Part shown: piece by piece, positions 7,192 to 8,519 of the stretch
Position numbering within the stretch: position 1 is the stretch's first letter
Layout of the letters: each line of letters opens with the position of its first letter
NCBI GenBank assembly: GCA_041686915.1
Contig: JAWLDB010000116.1
Coordinates: forward strand, 1-8,519
Length of the DNA: 8,519 bases
Source: JAWLDB01 sp041686915
Lineage (GTDB): Bacteria > Bacillota > UBA994 > UBA5500
Direction: 5' to 3'
Notes under the pieces: model-generated
Told to the model about the DNA's origin: nothing
The model's database searches: none
What the model saw: the letters and a program-made list of their open reading frames with translations, nothing else
Translations under genes and position numbers: made by a program

Positions 7192-7219
7192 AAAAGCGAG
7201 GCAATTAGCCTCGCTTTTT
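7192..7219 (+). terminator. Intrinsic terminator after the second 6S-like RNA
   Basis: GCGAGGC (7196-7202) pairs with GCCTCGC (7208-7214) around loop AATTA. AAAA ahead of the stem (7192-7195) can pair with the following T-run (7215-7219), and more T's follow at 7224-7228. It is a textbook Rho-independent terminator and the only strong one in the window. Confidence 0.93.
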
Positions 7220-7277
7220 CTGCTTTTTCATCGACCAGGGCAGGAGATAATTCAGGACTGTCGAAAAAACCTAAGTA

Positions 7278-7297
7278 CCGCTTGGACTAACAAGCGG
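7278..7297. promoter_or_regulatory. Perfect inverted repeat, operator-like, ahead of the RseC-trxA unit
   Basis: CCGCTTG (7278-7284) and CAAGCGG (7291-7297) are exact reverse complements separated by GACTAA. No T-run follows, so it is not a terminator. It covers the -35 hexamer of the only promoter-like sequence found here (7282-7311), so a repressor operator is possible. I do not recognise it as a known operator. Confidence 0.4.
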
Positions 7298-7311
7298 GTG
7301 GTTCTTATGTT
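7282..7311 (+). promoter_or_regulatory. Weak candidate promoter for the RseC-trxA-ltaE unit
   Basis: TTGGAC (7282-7287), an 18-base spacer and TATGTT (7306-7311) give a modest sigma-A match, with 4 of 6 bases in the -10. A promoter is needed somewhere between the terminator at 7219 and the gene at 7358. This is the best match I found, but it is not strong. Confidence 0.3.
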
Positions 7312-7357
7312 GAAAACCGACTGCCCTGCAAATGCTATATCAAGGAGGAGACCAATA

Positions 7358-7813
7358 ATGGAGCAGTACGGTATTGTCATCAGGGCTAGTGGACAACAGG
7401 CCGAGGTAATGGTGCGTCAGCATTCGGCTTGCGCATCCTGCGGCAAGTGCAATATGAAACACGAAAGCAAGGAGCTAACTGTCACCGCCCTTAACTCAGT
7501 TCATGCCCAGGTTGGTGATCGGGTGGTGCTGGAGATGTCGCACCAAAGCATCCTTTCAGCAGGACTGTTGGCCTATGCAATGCCGCTCGCCGCATTGTTT
7601 GTTGGCGTTGTGCTTGGTCAATTTTTGTTTGGCGGCCAGACAGCAGCTGTCTTGCTCGGGTTTGGGGCTATGCTTGGTAGCTATGCTCTGCTGAACCTGG
7701 TCTTTGAGCCAAGGTTTAAAGCCAACCAACAGTTTAGTCTTAACATCACTGATGTAATAAGTAAGGAGGAATACACAAACCATGGGACAGAACACAAAGA
7801 CACTCAACACTAA
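7358..7813 (+). CDS. RseC/MucC-family membrane protein (SoxR-reducing system type)
   Basis: A 151-residue small membrane protein. The cytosolic N-terminal part has CASCGKC (C25, C28, C31), a Cys cluster characteristic of RseC/MucC proteins. Two hydrophobic segments follow, about 64-91 and 94-116, then a polar tail. Family members are linked to the Rsx/Rnf electron-transport system and, in E. coli, to reduction of SoxR and to sigma-E control; the role in Bacillota is not established. The start at ATG 7358 follows AAGGAGG (7342-7348) with 9 bases of spacing. An upstream in-frame ATG near 7307 would add residues with no family resemblance and skip this RBS. The 3' end overlaps the thioredoxin gene by 32 bases, so the tail TEHKDTQH is encoded inside trxA. 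A redox role alongside thioredoxin is plausible but inferred. Confidence 0.85.
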   Translation: MEQYGIVIRASGQQAEVMVRQHSACASCGKCNMKHESKELTVTALNSVHAQVGDRVVLEMSHQSILSAGLLAYAMPLAALFVGVVLGQFLFGGQTAAVLLGFGAMLGSYALLNLVFEPRFKANQQFSLNITDVISKEEYTNHGTEHKDTQH

Positions 7814-8108
7814 TACCTTTGAAGCAGAGGTAATCAAGTCAGAAAAGCCGGTACTGGTAGACTTTTGGGCTACCTGGTGCATGCCCTGCAAAATGGTCGC
7901 ACCAATTCTGGAAGAACTCGCTGCTGAAATGGAAGACAAGCTGGTTATCGCCAAACTGGATGTAGACCAGAACCCAGAAATTGCTGCGCGCTATGGCATC
8001 ATGAGCATTCCTACCATGATTCTCTACAAAAATGGCCAGGAAACAGCCCGGATGATGGGCGCTATGCCTAAGGCTGCTATTAAACAGAAGATTGAGGCGT
8101 CGCTCTAA
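7782..8108 (+). CDS. trxA: Thioredoxin
   Basis: A 108-residue cytosolic thiol-disulfide oxidoreductase with a complete single thioredoxin fold. The active site is WCMPC (W32, C33, M34, P35, C36) in DFWATWCMPCKMVAP, the cis-proline is P77 in SIPT, and the strand LVIAKLDVDQNP and the C-terminal NGQ...GA segment are standard. The usual active site is WCGPC; Met at the second position is less common and may shift the redox potential. There is no signal peptide, so it is cytosolic. AAGGAGGA (7763-7770) precedes ATG 7782 by 11 bases. The gene starts inside the end of the RseC-family gene, so the two are coupled, and it is followed within 32 bases by the threonine aldolase gene without a terminator. 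Confidence 0.96.
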   Translation: MGQNTKTLNTNTFEAEVIKSEKPVLVDFWATWCMPCKMVAPILEELAAEMEDKLVIAKLDVDQNPEIAARYGIMSIPTMILYKNGQETARMMGAMPKAAIKQKIEASL

Positions 8109-8140
8109 AGTTGCTCTTACATTCGAGGGGAGGGGAACCG

Positions 8141-8519
8141 ATGCGTTATATCGATCTACGCAGCGATACGGTTACTATGCCTGATGACCTGATGCGCAGG
8201 GCCATGTATGAGGCAGAAGTGGGCGACGACGTATATGAGGAAGATCCTACGGTCGTGAAGCTGGAGGAGCTGGCGGCCGAGATGACCGGCAAGGAAGCTG
8301 CTCTGTTTGTTACCAGTGGCACCATGGGTAACCTGGTTGCGCTGCTCACCCACTGTCCTCGCGGTACTGAGGTGATTATGGAGTCAGAGGCCCACATCTT
8401 CATGTATGAAGTCGGCGGCCTGTCGGCTCTGGGTGGGATGATCCCTGTCCGGGTAAAGGGACATAATGGTGTATTGCTGCCTGAGGATGTTAAAGCACAT
8501 ATCAGGGGTGAGAATGTTC
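8141..8519 (+). CDS. ltaE: Low-specificity L-threonine aldolase, N-terminal part (3' end outside window)
   Basis: PLP-dependent enzyme of fold type I that splits L-threonine or L-allo-threonine to glycine and acetaldehyde in the cytosol. Only the first 126 codons are in the window, about a third of the usual 340 or so. The N-terminus RYIDLRSDTVTMP (2-14) and GDDVYEEDPTV (28-38) are family signatures. SGTMGN (59-64) is the PLP-phosphate loop, and H85 in ESEAHIF is the His expected to stack on PLP. The Schiff-base lysine lies beyond the window end. A purine-rich AGGGGAGGGG precedes the ATG, and the gap to trxA is 32 bases, so it probably ends the same transcript. No frameshift is seen in the visible part. 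Confidence 0.93.
   Translation, partial: MRYIDLRSDTVTMPDDLMRRAMYEAEVGDDVYEEDPTVVKLEELAAEMTGKEAALFVTSGTMGNLVALLTHCPRGTEVIMESEAHIFMYEVGGLSALGGMIPVRVKGHNGVLLPEDVKAHIRGENV

Noticed and set aside
7018..7290. Open reading frame of 90 codons on + across the second RNA and its terminator
   Set aside because: It runs through a strong intrinsic terminator and has no RBS or domain; it is a chance frame.
7298..7357. Upstream start extending the RseC-family protein by 20 residues
   Set aside because: The ATG at 7358 has an ideal AAGGAGG and matches the family N-terminus; the extension contains the RBS itself.

Overview
The window is a housekeeping stretch of a low-to-mid GC Gram-positive genome, most likely Bacillota of the Clostridia type. 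Pointers are the strong AAGGAGG-like ribosome binding sites, a RecJ with the long C-terminal domain, a single bifunctional Rel, and the gene order recJ-apt-rel-dtd-MBL hydrolase-aspS, which is typical of Clostridia and Bacilli. All genes read on the + strand. There are no mobile elements, CRISPR arrays or tRNAs.

Left part (1-6602): the 3' end of recJ (ssDNA exonuclease) overlaps apt (adenine salvage) by ATGA. Then come rel (ppGpp synthetase/hydrolase), dtd (D-aminoacyl-tRNA deacylase), a glyoxalase II-like metallo-beta-lactamase hydrolase, and aspS (aspartyl-tRNA synthetase). Gaps are short and no clear terminator is seen, so this looks like one long transcription unit for DNA repair, nucleotide salvage, stringent response and aminoacylation quality control. 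The hemZ and hisS genes that often sit just before aspS in Clostridia are not here.

Middle part (6603-7357): about 750 bases without a credible protein gene. It holds the most interesting content of the window: two tandem, diverged, long rod-like RNAs of about 180 and 196 nt that I read as two 6S RNA (ssrS/bsrA-type) genes. Both have a long closing stem with the same bulged G, a second stem, a shared 5' bubble sequence and a small hairpin in the 3' bubble. Each is preceded by a good sigma-A promoter with an extended -10. Only the second is followed by a strong intrinsic terminator. In Bacillus subtilis a 6S gene (bsrA) also lies next to aspS, which supports the identification.

Right part (7358-8519): a likely operon of an RseC/MucC-family membrane redox protein, a thioredoxin with an unusual WCMPC active site overlapping it by 32 bases, and the 5' part of a low-specificity L-threonine aldolase gene cut by the window end. 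A perfect 7-bp inverted repeat and a weak candidate promoter lie ahead of it.

Nothing here is a clearly new defence or mobile system. The tandem 6S pair and its promoter/terminator layout deserve the second look.
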